Positions 35,464-44,827 of a DNA stretch of 60,497 nucleotides are shown piece after piece. The stretch is from the NCBI GenBank assembly GCA_016791365.1, contig JAEUMT010000020.1:1-60497 (forward strand). Reading direction: 5' to 3'. A program made the position numbers and the translations under genes. The DNA comes from Hyphomonadaceae bacterium. Lineage in GTDB: Bacteria; Pseudomonadota; Alphaproteobacteria; Caulobacterales; Aquidulcibacteraceae. Position 1 is the stretch's first letter, and each line of letters opens with the position of its first letter. The notes beneath the pieces were generated by a model. It searched no databases, was not told the origin of the DNA, and worked only from the letters and a program-made list of their open reading frames with translations.

Positions 35464-35492
35464 TTGCCCTTCCGGGCCTTCTCCGCTAGAAG
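35464..35492 (+). promoter_or_regulatory. Probable sigma-70 promoter of rplY
   Basis: TTGCCC (35464-35469), a 17-base spacer, then TAGAAG (35487-35492) inside GCTAGAAGC, matching the alphaproteobacterial -10 form GCTAnAnC. The downstream CCCCGCTTCC block is shared with the rpmJ promoter (see 56068-56096). Confidence 0.55.
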
Positions 35493-35539
35493 CCCCGCTT
35501 CCATTTTTCCCGGCGCCCCGGAATTTAAGGCTATCAGCC

Positions 35540-36187
35540 ATGGCTGGCATTGTTCTCAACGTTGAAAAGCGCGAAAAAATTGGCAGCGGCGGCGCCCGCG
35601 CGACCCGTAATTCAGGCCTGATCCCGGGCGTCCTCTACGGCGGCAAGCGCGGCTCGATCCCGATTGAGATCAACGCCAAGGACGTCGAAATGGCGATCCG
35701 TTCGGGCAAGTTCCTCTCGCACATGGTTGAGCTCAACCACCAAGGCGAGAAGCAGCCGGTCATTCCGCGCGCTATCCAGTTTCATCCGGTCACCGACAAG
35801 CCGATCCACGTCGACTTGTACCGCGTTGAAGAAAACGCCGAGATCGCGATCGACGTCGTCGTGCACTTCAAGAACCACGAAGCTTCGCCGGGCCTCAAGC
35901 GCGGCGGCGCGCTCAACATCGTGCGCCACACAATTCGTCTGAAGGTGAAAGCCAACAAGATTCCGGAAGAGATCGTCATCGACCTCACCGGCCGCGATAT
36001 TGGCGACTCGATCCACATCTCGTCGATCCAGCTGCCGGAAGGCGCGCGCCCCGTGATCCGCGATCGCGACTTCACGGTCGCGACGATCGTCGGCCGCAAG
36101 GCTGAAGCCGAAGAGACGACGACCCCGACCGAAGGCGCGGCGCCGGCCGAAGGCGCGGCGGCTGCCCCGGAGAAGAAGGAAGGCTGA
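35540..36187 (+). CDS. rplY: Ribosomal protein L25, long (Ctc/TL5) form
   Basis: 215 residues. The N-terminal 5S-rRNA-binding domain (REKIGSGGARATRNSGLIPGVLYG) and the C-terminal beta domain (L25_TL5_C) are both present, then an Ala/Glu/Pro-rich acidic tail of about 25 residues ending in EKKEG. The ATG at 35540 follows a TAAGG. rplY next to pth is a conserved pair; here a toxin-antitoxin pair separates them. Confidence 0.93.
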   Translation: MAGIVLNVEKREKIGSGGARATRNSGLIPGVLYGGKRGSIPIEINAKDVEMAIRSGKFLSHMVELNHQGEKQPVIPRAIQFHPVTDKPIHVDLYRVEENAEIAIDVVVHFKNHEASPGLKRGGALNIVRHTIRLKVKANKIPEEIVIDLTGRDIGDSIHISSIQLPEGARPVIRDRDFTVATIVGRKAEAEETTTPTEGAAPAEGAAAAPEKKEG

Positions 36188-36197
36188 TCCGCCTTCC
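36178..36197 (+). terminator. Hairpin at the rplY stop
   Basis: GGAAGGC (36178-36184) pairs with GCCTTCC (36191-36197); the TGA lies in the six-base loop. There is no T tract after it, so termination would be weak or factor-assisted. Confidence 0.35.
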
Positions 36198-36244
36198 TGG
36201 CGTCCAGAATTGAGTAAAAGACCATCGTGCCTTATATTCGAGGC

Positions 36245-36457
36245 ATGATCAGTCACGACGAAATCGCGAAACTGACCGCCTCGGAGCGCATGTCGCTCAT
36301 TGCGGAGCTGTGGGACAGCATCGACGACGTCGATATCCCGCTGCCCAAAGCCCAGCACGAAGAATTGTTACACCGCCTCGAGTCCTTCGAGGAAGATCAA
36401 GAGCAGGCGGTGAGTTGGGAGGCGCTTAAGGCGGAACTGAACGCGCGCGAGCGGTGA
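36245..36457 (+). CDS. Antitoxin of the addiction-module family (PF09720-like)
   Basis: 70 residues. LTASERMSLIAELWDSI and a short hydrophilic C-terminus are typical of the putative addiction module component family that pairs with RelE/ParE toxins. The ATG at 36245 is chosen over the GTG at 36227 because the homology begins there. A GTGA overlap couples it to the toxin. Confidence 0.8.
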   Translation: MISHDEIAKLTASERMSLIAELWDSIDDVDIPLPKAQHEELLHRLESFEEDQEQAVSWEALKAELNARER

Positions 36458-36750
36458 CCCGCTCCATCGCTTTCACACCCGCTGCGCGGCAGGAGGCGAT
36501 TGAAGCATTTGATTGGTACGCTTTGCGCGCGTCGAACATGGGCGTCGCATTTCAGGACGAGATTGACCGACAGGTCGCACGCGTCCTCGAGAGCCCACAC
36601 CAATTTCCGGCCGTCGCCAAAGATATCTTTCGAGCCCGACTGCGGCGGTTTCCATATAGTCTTTTCTTCAAAATCGCCGGCGAAAAAATCGTGGTCATTG
36701 CCTGTTTCCACGCCAGCCGAAACCCGCGTCATTGGAAACGCAGAACTTAG
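36454..36750 (+). CDS. ParE/RelE-family toxin
   Basis: 98 residues with the RelE/ParE fold: FTPAARQEAIEAFDWY, then RRFPYSLFFKIAGEKIVVIACFHASRNPRHW, the ParE-like C-terminal core. ParE toxins act on gyrase and RelE toxins on ribosome-bound mRNA; this C-terminus is nearer ParE. Its 3' end lies 17 bases before pth. Confidence 0.82.
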   Translation: MTRSIAFTPAARQEAIEAFDWYALRASNMGVAFQDEIDRQVARVLESPHQFPAVAKDIFRARLRRFPYSLFFKIAGEKIVVIACFHASRNPRHWKRRT

Positions 36751-36767
36751 GGAGTCAGAGAGCGTAC

Positions 36768-37382
36768 ATGCTGCTCCTCGTCGGCCTCGGCAATCCGGGC
36801 GCGAAATACGCGGGCAACCGGCACAATATCGGCTTCATGGCCGTGGATGCGATTGCGCACGCATATTCGTTTGGTCCGTGGAAGAAGAAGTTTCGCAGCG
36901 AAGTCTGCGAAGGTTCGATCGATGGCGTGCGTACGCTCTTGATGAAGCCGCAGACGTTTTACAACGATAGCGGCCACGCCGTTGCCGAAGCCTCGCGCTT
37001 CTACAAGATCCCTCAGAACGAGATCGTGGTCTTTTACGATGAGATCGATCTTGCGCCCGGGCGCTTTCGCATGAAAACGGGCGGCGGCGCGGCGGGCAAT
37101 AACGGCATCCGCTCGATTTCAGCTTGGCTTGATACAGATGCGTATCGCCGCGCGCGATTGGGCACCGGGCATCCCGGCCACGCAGATATGGTGCACGGGC
37201 ACGTGCTCAGCGATTTCGCGAAAAGTGAACGCGAGGGCGTCGATAAATTGCTGGACGCGCTGGCGAAGTCAGCGCCGCTGCTCGCGCGCGGCGACGATGA
37301 GAAATTTCAGGGCGAAGTGATGCGCCTGGCGCCGGCGGAAAAAGCTGGCGGACGAAAGAGGCCCGGCGAAGAGAACGCCTGA
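36768..37382 (+). CDS. pth: Peptidyl-tRNA hydrolase
   Basis: 204 residues. It releases tRNA from peptidyl-tRNA that drops off the ribosome. LLVGLGNPGAKYAGNRHNIG carries the catalytic H19; MKPQTFYNDSG and YDEIDLAPGRFRMKTGGGAAGNNG match Pth. The C-terminal basic tail (about 15 residues) is family-variable. The start at 36768 is the first ATG after the toxin. Confidence 0.94.
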   Translation: MLLLVGLGNPGAKYAGNRHNIGFMAVDAIAHAYSFGPWKKKFRSEVCEGSIDGVRTLLMKPQTFYNDSGHAVAEASRFYKIPQNEIVVFYDEIDLAPGRFRMKTGGGAAGNNGIRSISAWLDTDAYRRARLGTGHPGHADMVHGHVLSDFAKSEREGVDKLLDALAKSAPLLARGDDEKFQGEVMRLAPAEKAGGRKRPGEENA

Positions 37383-37401
37383 CGACGGGGTCCGCGTCGC
37401 C

Positions 37402-37425
37402 CTTCGACAAGCTCAGGTGACGCTA
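37402..37425. repeat. Single degenerate copy of the CTTCGACAAGCTCAG repeat
   Basis: CTTCGACAAGCTCAGGTGACGCTAC-like sequence in the pth / hypothetical-gene intergenic region. It matches one arm of 16145-16222 with a short deletion. Confidence 0.7.
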
Positions 37426-37445
37426 CTTTGGTGACGGCGCCACGC

Positions 37446-37463
37446 GCCGGCGGTCCATGATTA
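37446..37463. repeat. REP-A element, one short arm
   Basis: GCCGGCGGTCCATGATTA: the family end with one extra base. It supplies the TAA stop of the gene at 37461-37799. Confidence 0.65.
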
Positions 37464-37799
37464 GCGGCGTCCGCTCGTCACCAGCTTGCGGCGCGTGCCG
37501 CAGAGATTGCTGACGGCGCCGGTGACGCCGGCCTTGCGCATCGCCAGCTCGGCTTTCGCCATGTCCCATTGCGGCACGTAGAGTACGCGGTCGACCGCGT
37601 TGACGTGCTTTAGCCGCTTGGCGGCGCGCTCCAAGTGACGGGCAGAACCGGAACGATCGATCTCTTCGGCCCGCGCCTGCTCACGCTTGCGTTCGGCGCA
37701 GCGGCGGCGGCGCACCAGATCGGGCTCGAAATAAACCAGGTTGTCCGGAGGCGCGTCAGCGTCCTGCATGAAGCGACGATTCCAGCGGTGTTGCGCCAT
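37461..37799 (-). CDS. Basic protein of unknown function
   Basis: 112 residues, rich in Arg and Lys. A short N-terminus (QHRWNRRFMQDADAP) is followed by an Arg/Glu-rich helical stretch (RRRRCAERKREQARAEE) and a C-terminal GAVSNLCGTRRK. No family is recognised. The start at 37799 is chosen; the longer frame to 37886 overlaps the probable promoter of the TPR gene. Its stop codon lies in a REP arm. Confidence 0.5.
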   Translation of the reverse strand: MAQHRWNRRFMQDADAPPDNLVYFEPDLVRRRRCAERKREQARAEEIDRSGSARHLERAAKRLKHVNAVDRVLYVPQWDMAKAELAMRKAGVTGAVSNLCGTRRKLVTSGRR

Positions 37800-37929
37800 T
37801 GTGGCCCCCGTCTTGTGGATATGTCTCCGATTCGCGGTACTAGTGTTCGCGAAACAAGCCAAGCAAACTGCTGCTTTGCTTCGCAATCGGAACGAACTTC
37901 ACTATGAGACGGCGCGTGGAACGCTTCCC

Positions 37930-38670
37930 ATGATCGGCATCATCCTCACCTACCTGCCCTCGCTGGTGTGCGGCATTCACGTGGTTCGTACGGGCCGCGA
38001 AATGTTTTGGCTTTGGCTCTTCATCATCGGCCCGCTGATCGCGCCGGCATTCTATTTCTTCGCGGTGCTCGTACCGGAATGGACCGGCGGAAGCGGCGCA
38101 CGGAAAGTCGGCAGGGCGGCGCGCCAGGCGCTCGATCCCGAGCGCGACTATCGCAGCGCGATGCGTGCGCTCGAGGACACGCCAACGGTTGGCGCGCGCA
38201 TGAAGGTCGCGCAAGCGGCGGCGGCGCTGGGCCGCTGGAGCGATGCGGAAGCGCAATGGGCGCTCGCCGCCGACGGCGGTTGGGCGGACGATCCGCCGAT
38301 CCTTATGGGCCACGCACTCTCACTGCTGGAGCTTGGCCGTCATGAAGAAGCGCTCGCGCGGCTGGAAAAGCTGAAAGCGCTCGGCAGCGAAGGCAGGACG
38401 CCGGCAGCGGCCCTCGCGTTCGCGCGCGCCTATGAGGGCCTCGGCCGCAATGAGGAAGCGGACGACGCTTACCGATTTGCCGCGGACCGCGTGCCTGGAC
38501 TGGAGTCAGGCGGCCGCTATGTGGCGTTCATGGCCAAGACCGGCCGTCGCGAAGACGCCGAGATTGGCTTTGCCGAAATCGAGCGCCGCCTCGCCAAGAT
38601 CGCACCGCCTTTGCGTCCCGAAGCGCGCGTCTGGCGCGATCTCGCGGCCAAAGCGCTTGGCAAAGCTTGA
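37930..38670 (+). CDS. Tetratricopeptide-repeat protein with N-terminal membrane helices
   Basis: 246 residues. One or two hydrophobic helices (about 1-50: MIGIILTYLPSLVCGI and WLWLFIIGPLIAPAFYFFAV) anchor it. About four TPR-like units follow (e.g. LSLLELGRHEEALARLEKL, FARAYEGLGRNEEADDAYRFA). It resembles uncharacterised membrane TPR proteins with an N-terminal PLDc-like helix pair. The ATG at 37930 is used. It is coupled by TGATG to the epimerase-like gene. Confidence 0.75.
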   Translation: MIGIILTYLPSLVCGIHVVRTGREMFWLWLFIIGPLIAPAFYFFAVLVPEWTGGSGARKVGRAARQALDPERDYRSAMRALEDTPTVGARMKVAQAAAALGRWSDAEAQWALAADGGWADDPPILMGHALSLLELGRHEEALARLEKLKALGSEGRTPAAALAFARAYEGLGRNEEADDAYRFAADRVPGLESGGRYVAFMAKTGRREDAEIGFAEIERRLAKIAPPLRPEARVWRDLAAKALGKA

Positions 38671-39536
38671 TGGCGACAATCGCAATTCTCGGCGCCAGTG
38701 GCGTTTACGGCCGCTGGCTCACGCCGCGGCTGATTCAGGATGGGCATGCGGTGCGCGCGCTCGTGCGCCGACCGGAGGCTGCGGGGGTTGCCGCCGCGTG
38801 CGGTGCGGATATGCGCATTGCCGACATCTTTGATGAAGCATCGTTGGTTGCGGCACTCGACGGTTGCGAGATCGGCATCAATCTCGCGACTTCGCTTCCC
38901 GGCCCGAGCGGTCGCGGCAACTACGAAGAGAACGACCGCGTGCGCCGCGAGGGTGCGCCGATCTGGGTCAGCGCATGCCACAAAGCCGGCGTGAAGCGCG
39001 TCATACAACAAAGCATCGCCATGCTAAGCGCGTCTGGCAGCGATGCGTGGTCCGACGAGGACACAACATTCACGGGCGGCGATGGCGTAGCGGGCCGCGC
39101 TTACAGTGCGACGATCGCCATGGAAGACGCCATCCGCGCCTCGGACCTCGACTGGATCATTCTGCGGGGCGGGTTGTTCTACGGTCCAGGCACCGGTTTT
39201 GACGACGACTGGTTCGCGCGGGCGCGCGACGGCAAGCTGCGCCTGCCAGGCGACGGATCGGACTTTGTCTCACTCCTGCACGTGTCGGACATGGCGGCGG
39301 CGACCGCGGCAGCTGTGAAGCGCTGGCCGTCACGCCAAACGCTCATCATTGCTGACGACGAACCGGCGCCCTGGTGCGAGGTTTTCGGCTTCATCGCTCA
39401 ATCCATAGGCGCACAGGCGCCAGAATCGGGTGGGCGCGCCGGCTTTCCCTCCTTCCGCGTCCGCAACACGCGCGCCAAGGCCGCATTGAATTGGACGCCA
39501 TTCTACACGAGTTATCGCGTTGGTCTGATCCGCTGA
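38670..39536 (+). CDS. NAD(P)-dependent epimerase/dehydratase-like protein
   Basis: 288 residues of the extended SDR/NmrA-like fold. The NAD-binding motif is [13 protein letters not shown] at the N-terminus, and the [11 protein letters not shown] region is a Tyr-x3-x type active-site position without the usual Lys, so it may be atypical. Other features are [15 protein letters not shown] and a C-terminal [12 protein letters not shown]. The substrate is unknown. Confidence 0.8.
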   Translation: MATIAILGASGVYGRWLTPRLIQDGHAVRALVRRPEAAGVAAACGADMRIADIFDEASLVAALDGCEIGINLATSLPGPSGRGNYEENDRVRREGAPIWVSACHKAGVKRVIQQSIAMLSASGSDAWSDEDTTFTGGDGVAGRAYSATIAMEDAIRASDLDWIILRGGLFYGPGTGFDDDWFARARDGKLRLPGDGSDFVSLLHVSDMAAATAAAVKRWPSRQTLIIADDEPAPWCEVFGFIAQSIGAQAPESGGRAGFPSFRVRNTRAKAALNWTPFYTSYRVGLIR

Positions 39537-39558
39537 TCGGCCACATCGAGAGGACATT

Positions 39559-40656
39559 ATGGGTTTCAAATGCGGCATTGTCGGCTTACCGAACGTTGGC
39601 AAGTCGACGCTCTTCAACGCGCTGACGAAGACGGCGGCCGCGCAAGCGGCGAACTATCCGTTCTGCACGATTGAGCCCAATGTCGGCGAGGTGGCGATGC
39701 CTGAGCCGCGCCTCACCAAACTGGCGGAAATCGCGAAGTCGAAGGAAATCATTCCGACGCGGATGAACTTCGTCGATATCGCCGGCCTCGTGCGCGGCGC
39801 CTCGAAGGGCGAAGGCCTCGGCAACCAATTTCTCGCCAACATCCGCGAGTGCGACGCCGTCGCCTACGTGCTGCGCTGCTTTGAGAACGACGACATCACG
39901 CACGTCGAAGGCAAGATCGATCCGATCGCGGATTTGGAAACGGTCGAAACCGAATTGATGCTCGCCGATCTCGAAAGCCTCGATAAGCGCGTCGGCAATC
40001 TGGAGAAGAAAGCCAAGGGCGGCGATAAGGAGTCAAAGCTCACGCTTGAGCTGGTGCTTCGCGCCAAGGCGCTGCTGGAGGACGGCAAGCCTGCGCGTCA
40101 CACCAGGCGTGCGGCGGAAGAGGAAAAGGCGTTCAGCATGCTGCAGCTGTTGACGGCGCTGCCCGTGCTTTATGTTTGCAACGTCAATGAGGCCGACGCC
40201 GCGGGCGGCAACGGGCACACCGCGCGCGTGCAGGAACGGGCCAAGCAGGAAAGCGCCGCGTGCGTTGTCATCTGCGCGCAGATCGAAGCTGAAATCGCCG
40301 CGCTTTCCGACGAGGAGCAGACGGAGTTTCTGGAGACTGTCGGCCTGCAGGAGCCTGGCCTGACCAAGCTCATCCACGCCGGTTACGACCTCCTCGGCTT
40401 GCAGACGTACTTCACCGTCGGCCCCAAGGAAGCGCGCGCCTGGACCATCCAGAAAGGCTGGACGGCGCCGCAGGCCGCCGGCGTCATTCACGGGGACTTT
40501 GAAAAAGGCTTCATCCGCGCCGAGACGATTTCCTACGACGATTACGTCACCTTCAAAGGCGAGAGCGGCGCCAAGGAAGCCGGCAAGATGCGTCTGGAAG
40601 GCAAGGACTACATCGTCAAGGAAGGCGACGTGATGCACTTCAGATTCAATGCCTAG
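39559..40656 (+). CDS. ychF: Redox-regulated ATPase YchF
   Basis: 365 residues of the Obg-related family that prefers ATP. G1 is [10 protein letters not shown]3 [14 protein letters not shown], and the usual NKxD is replaced by NVNEAD, the YchF hallmark. The TGS-like C-terminal domain ends [11 protein letters not shown]. coli YchF interacts with the ribosome and catalase. It overlaps the next gene by eight bases. Confidence 0.94.
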   Translation: MGFKCGIVGLPNVGKSTLFNALTKTAAAQAANYPFCTIEPNVGEVAMPEPRLTKLAEIAKSKEIIPTRMNFVDIAGLVRGASKGEGLGNQFLANIRECDAVAYVLRCFENDDITHVEGKIDPIADLETVETELMLADLESLDKRVGNLEKKAKGGDKESKLTLELVLRAKALLEDGKPARHTRRAAEEEKAFSMLQLLTALPVLYVCNVNEADAAGGNGHTARVQERAKQESAACVVICAQIEAEIAALSDEEQTEFLETVGLQEPGLTKLIHAGYDLLGLQTYFTVGPKEARAWTIQKGWTAPQAAGVIHGDFEKGFIRAETISYDDYVTFKGESGAKEAGKMRLEGKDYIVKEGDVMHFRFNA

Positions 40657-41455
40657 GATCGCGCTGATCGCCGCGGCGCTCGTGCTTCTTGTCGCAGGCG
40701 TCGTGGCGTATCGCTTAATCGCGCCACGCAGCAACATTCTGACGATGCCTGCCGCTTCGAACGGCATCGACTACGTGCTCATCGTTCAGGTACCGCCTGC
40801 GTGCCGGGATGGCGGCTGCGAAGCGCTCTATGTCCTTGATGGATTCGCCTGGCTGCCAACCTTCACGCGCCTCACCGATGAACTCAGCGCCCAGCAACGC
40901 ATGGCGCCGGTCATCCTGGTGGGGATTGCCTACCGCGACGCCTTCGACACGGGCGATCTGCGCAAGCACGATTTCACGCCCGCGTTTGGCCGTACGCCAA
41001 ACGCAACCGGCGGGGCCGAGGCGTTCTTGCGCGTGCTGCGAGACGAGATCATCCCCTTCGCCGAACAGCGCCTTCCAATCGACAATCGGCGCAGAGGTCT
41101 AGCGGGTCATTCCTACGCAGGCTTGTTTGCGACCTATTCGTTTGCGGAAGCGCCCGATCTCTTCGATCGCTACATGATTCTAAGCCCGGCGCTCTGGTTT
41201 GACGGCGGGAAGATCTACGACATCACCTTCAAGCAGAGCGAGCGGCGGCGCGCGGTGTTTCTTGCAGCGGACACGCCGCGCAACGAAGCTCGCAGCCAGA
41301 TGGCGAGCGACACGATGCGGCTGGCGGACGTGCTGACCAGCTTGCCCAATGTGGATGTGTCACGCGCGACTATGGTGGGCGAAACGCACAACAGCATGGT
41401 CGAGCCCGCAGCGATGCGCGGGCTCCGCGCGCTGTATGCCGAGGGCGGACGATGA
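40649..41455 (+). CDS. Secreted or membrane-anchored alpha/beta esterase (Fes/esterase D-like)
   Basis: 268 residues. An N-terminal hydrophobic helix (about 4-24) without a clear cleavage site suggests a membrane anchor. The nucleophile is S155 in GHSYAG, and His about 248 in GETHNS is the base. [11 protein letters not shown] and [17 protein letters not shown] match the enterochelin-esterase-like hydrolases. The start overlaps ychF by eight bases. Confidence 0.8.
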   Translation: MPRIALIAAALVLLVAGVVAYRLIAPRSNILTMPAASNGIDYVLIVQVPPACRDGGCEALYVLDGFAWLPTFTRLTDELSAQQRMAPVILVGIAYRDAFDTGDLRKHDFTPAFGRTPNATGGAEAFLRVLRDEIIPFAEQRLPIDNRRRGLAGHSYAGLFATYSFAEAPDLFDRYMILSPALWFDGGKIYDITFKQSERRRAVFLAADTPRNEARSQMASDTMRLADVLTSLPNVDVSRATMVGETHNSMVEPAAMRGLRALYAEGGR

Positions 41456-42681
41456 GCGCCCCACGCGCGCTCGCGACTTGGGAACTGGTCGCCATGGTAG
41501 CGGCGCTTTCGGCCCTGAACGCGCTCGCCATCGACATCATGCTGCCGGCGCTGCCGATGATTGGCGCCGATTTCCAGCTCGCCAACGACAATGACCGCCA
41601 GCTCGTCGTGGTTGCTTACGTCGCGCTCTTCGGTGTGAGTCAGCTTGTGTACGGCCCGCTCGCGGACGCGTTCGGGCGCCGTAGCGTGCTGATTTATGCG
41701 CTTGGCATCTACATCGCCGGCTCGATCCTGTGCGTGTTTGCGCCGAACTTCGAACTCTTCCTCGCGGCGCGCGCGCTGCAAGGCGTCGGCGCCGCCGCGA
41801 CGCGCGTGATCGCCACGGCCGTGGTGCGCGATCTCACCGAAGGCCGGCGCATGGCGCAGGTCATGTCGATGGCGATGACGGTGTTCATGATCGTGCCGAT
41901 CATCGCGCCTGGAATTGGACAGCTGATTTTGTTCGTGGCGCCATGGCGATGGATTTTCGGCGCGTTGCTTCTTTATGCGCTGATGGTGCTGGCGTGGGCG
42001 TTCTTCCGGCTGCCGGAGACGTTGAAACCGAAGAACCGGCAGCAATTCAACGGTCCGGCGATCGCAGCGGCGTATCTATCGGTGCTGCGTCAGCGGCAGA
42101 CCGTGGGCTATATGATTGCTTCAACATTCGTGACGGCGTGCCTCTTTGGTTACATCACATCGTCGGAGCAATTGTTCGTCGATGTGTATGGGCTTGGGCC
42201 CGCCTTTCCGATCGCCTTCGGCTCGATCGCGATCGCGATTTCGGCGGGGACGTTCCTGAACTCGCGCTTGGTGATTCAGCACGGCATGCGGCGGCTATCG
42301 CACACGATGATCATCGGTTTCACGGTATCGGCGCTCATTTTGGCGGCGCTCGCGCAAGCCGGGCTCGCGAGCTTTTGGGTGTTCACTGGCATGGCGGCGC
42401 TGACGTTCGCGATGTTTGGGCTGATTGCATCGAACTTCAATGCGCTGGCGATGGAGCCGGTTGGGCGCGTGGCCGGTTCGGCCTCGGCGATCTTTGGCGC
42501 GGTGACAGCGACAGGCGGCGCGATGCTTGGCGCGGTTATCGCCCGATCGTTCAATGGGACGGCGACGCCGTTCGCAATTGGACTGGCGGCGGCTGGCGCC
42601 GCGACATTGCTCGCGGTGTTATGGACCGAGCGCGGGAAACTCTTCGGCGTCGGACCGAACGTCGTGCAAAAGCCGGTTTAG
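41452..42681 (+). CDS. Bcr/CflA-family multidrug efflux MFS transporter
   Basis: 409 residues with 12 helices. ALAIDIMLPALPMIGADF and YGPLADAFGRRSVLIYALGIY (motif A) are typical of the DHA1 Bcr/CflA group. It is a proton-coupled drug exporter by family. An ATGA overlap couples it to the esterase; its 3' end overlaps the convergent protease gene by four bases. Confidence 0.88.
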   Translation: MSAPRALATWELVAMVAALSALNALAIDIMLPALPMIGADFQLANDNDRQLVVVAYVALFGVSQLVYGPLADAFGRRSVLIYALGIYIAGSILCVFAPNFELFLAARALQGVGAAATRVIATAVVRDLTEGRRMAQVMSMAMTVFMIVPIIAPGIGQLILFVAPWRWIFGALLLYALMVLAWAFFRLPETLKPKNRQQFNGPAIAAAYLSVLRQRQTVGYMIASTFVTACLFGYITSSEQLFVDVYGLGPAFPIAFGSIAIAISAGTFLNSRLVIQHGMRRLSHTMIIGFTVSALILAALAQAGLASFWVFTGMAALTFAMFGLIASNFNALAMEPVGRVAGSASAIFGAVTATGGAMLGAVIARSFNGTATPFAIGLAAAGAATLLAVLWTERGKLFGVGPNVVQKPV

Positions 42682-43652
42682 TGAATGAAGCGGATGGAGG
42701 GATATTCCTCTCGCGTCCGGAAGAACACCACGGCGGTCGCGTAATCAATGGCGATGCCGCGCGATTGCGAGAGCAAATCCATGCCGACAAGCAAAGTCGG
42801 CTCGTCGTTCAGACCCCATAGCTCAAAGATGTGAAAATCGCCGACGTAGGCGCGGATATTGCGCACTTCCAAGCCGCCGAAATACATGCGGGGCATGAAG
42901 ATGGAGTCGTTGAGGAAAATCGGATCGCCGGCGGTATAGGCGATGGAGCCGAGCGGGCCGACGGTGCGATTGCGGATTCGCGCGCCAATCGCTTCGCGCA
43001 GCGCATTGTTTGCAAGCGAGGTGTCCGAGCCTGTGTCGATCAGCAAGTTTGTATCGATGCCGTTGATCGTGCCGCGCACGACAACGAGGTGCCCAAACCG
43101 CAGCCGCCCTTCAATACGAACCCAGCCGCGTAGCCGCGAGGCGCCGCGCGATGGAATGATCTCGATGCAATTTCGAACGAAGTCGAGTTTCAGGCGTCTC
43201 CCGCGCATGCCATCGACGCCGAGCAGACCGCCTTCACCCGCAAACATGGGCCCATGCAAAACCGGCAGGCTTTGGGCGTTGAGCGAGAGGTTGCCGTATT
43301 GAAGCGAGTTCACGCGCGTCATCGGCGCGGTGACGACGCCATGTACGCTGTGCACCTCGCCGGTTCCTTCCGGCAACAGGCCAAGACTGTCCGCCAAGGC
43401 TTGCGACAACACGGACCGATTGGCGCCGGTGTCCACGATGAAGCGAAACGGGCCCTGGCCGTTCACCATCACTGGCGCAACGACGCGGCCGAGGCGATCA
43501 GACCGCGTCGGGCCCATTGCGAAATCTTCAGGTGATGCGGTCTGGTAGGCGGCGAGTTCGGGGGAAGGCAAACACTCAGCCATGGCGCTGAGCGGAAACA
43601 ACAATGCGGCAATGAGCGTGGCGAGCGCGAATTTGTGCCGAGGCAAAACCAT
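42678..43652 (-). CDS. Secreted retropepsin-like aspartyl protease
   Basis: 324 residues. The signal peptide ends near residue 25 (AMAE). Two DTG motifs are present, D74 in FIVDTGANRS and D206 in LLIDTGSDTS, giving a pepsin-like two-lobe pair within one chain. It is probably periplasmic. Homologous alphaproteobacterial proteins are uncharacterised. Confidence 0.82.
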   Translation of the reverse strand: MVLPRHKFALATLIAALLFPLSAMAECLPSPELAAYQTASPEDFAMGPTRSDRLGRVVAPVMVNGQGPFRFIVDTGANRSVLSQALADSLGLLPEGTGEVHSVHGVVTAPMTRVNSLQYGNLSLNAQSLPVLHGPMFAGEGGLLGVDGMRGRRLKLDFVRNCIEIIPSRGASRLRGWVRIEGRLRFGHLVVVRGTINGIDTNLLIDTGSDTSLANNALREAIGARIRNRTVGPLGSIAYTAGDPIFLNDSIFMPRMYFGGLEVRNIRAYVGDFHIFELWGLNDEPTLLVGMDLLSQSRGIAIDYATAVVFFRTREEYPSIRFIH

Positions 43653-43760
43653 GCGCGACGATGGCCCTGCCCTGGTGTTCGCGCCAGCCGTGCGCTGCTC
43701 AACTTTACGAGAGCCGGCGGCGTCATAGACGAAACGCCGCCGTCATGCGACGGAAGGCGC

Positions 43761-44417
43761 ATGAGTGTTACGCTGACGAGCAAGATCGACCAATTCGCGC
43801 TTACAGCCGCTTCCGTGGCGCCAAAAACAACGCCGATCGGCGGCGTTGTGGTGATCCAGGAGATATTCGGCATCACCGAACACATCGCCGACATCTGCAA
43901 CGTCTTCGCAGATGCGGGATACCACGCGATCGCGCCAAGCTTATTCGACCGGATCGAGCCCGGTTTTCACGCTGGTCACGATCAGGATGGAATTCAAAAA
44001 GGCATTGGCGCCGTGATGAAGTCGCCGTGGCCGCAGGTCATCTCTGACATCCAAGCCGCAATCGACGCGCTACCGAAGCCGGTTTACGTGACCGGCTTTT
44101 GCTATGGCGGCGCGGCGGCCTGGATGGCGGCCGCGGCGTGCAAGGATGTCAAGGCGGCGGCGTGCTTCTATGGCCGGCTGATCGCCAACCTTCTCGACCA
44201 CAAGCCAAAAGCGCCAACTATGCTGCACTATGGCGTGCACGATGCTTCGATCCCGGCGGAGAATGTCGAGAGCGTACGGCTAGCGGCGCCGGACTCGCCT
44301 CTCTATCTTTACGACGCCGGCCATGGGTTTTGCCGCGGCGGCAGTTCGGACTACAACGCCGCCGCGCGTGAGCTTGCGCTGGAGCGCACGCTGAACTGGT
44401 TCGCGCGCTGGCGCTGA
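43761..44417 (+). CDS. Dienelactone hydrolase family protein
   Basis: 218 residues. The Cys nucleophile C114 in GFCYGG, E34 in VIQEIFG, the Asp in GVHDASIP and the His in DAGHGF match the DLH triad. It hydrolyses lactone or ester bonds, with the substrate undetermined. The ATG at 43761 is chosen with GGAAGG upstream; the frame runs to 43635 without homology. Confidence 0.86.
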   Translation: MSVTLTSKIDQFALTAASVAPKTTPIGGVVVIQEIFGITEHIADICNVFADAGYHAIAPSLFDRIEPGFHAGHDQDGIQKGIGAVMKSPWPQVISDIQAAIDALPKPVYVTGFCYGGAAAWMAAAACKDVKAAACFYGRLIANLLDHKPKAPTMLHYGVHDASIPAENVESVRLAAPDSPLYLYDAGHGFCRGGSSDYNAAARELALERTLNWFARWR

Positions 44418-44428
44418 GGAGCACACAC

Positions 44429-44827
44429 ATGGGCATCGATCACGTTTCCGTCGGCGTCACCAACATGAAGCGCTCGAAGGCGTTCTATGACGCCGCGCTG
44501 GCGCCATTGGGAATGGCGCCGGTCTATCCGGTGGAGATAAACGGCCAATTGGTGGGTGTCGGCTACGGCGCGCCGAACAAGCCGAGCTTTTGGATTCAAC
44601 TGCCGATCAATGGTCAAGCGGCAAGCATGGGTAATGGCGTGCACATCGCCTTCCAGGCGGAAAGCCGCGCGGCGGTGGATGCGTTCTTCCTCGCGGCGCT
44701 GGAGCAAGGCGGCGTCGAGGACGGCCGGCCGGGACTGCGCACGGAATATCACCCGGACTATTACGGCGCCTTCGTTCGCGATCCGGACGGAAACAAGATC
44801 GAAGCCTGCAACCACAAGCATGAGTGA
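44429..44827 (+). CDS. VOC-family (glyoxalase-fold) protein
   Basis: 132 residues with two beta-alpha-beta-beta-beta modules. GIDHVSVGVTNMKRSKAFYDAALAPLG is the typical start; NGVHIAFQAESRAAVDAF and a C-terminal YYGAFVRDPDGNKIEAC follow. Metal ligands include H4 and the C-terminal Glu. The substrate is unknown. It overlaps the following flavoprotein gene by eight bases. Confidence 0.85.
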   Translation: MGIDHVSVGVTNMKRSKAFYDAALAPLGMAPVYPVEINGQLVGVGYGAPNKPSFWIQLPINGQAASMGNGVHIAFQAESRAAVDAFFLAALEQGGVEDGRPGLRTEYHPDYYGAFVRDPDGNKIEACNHKHE

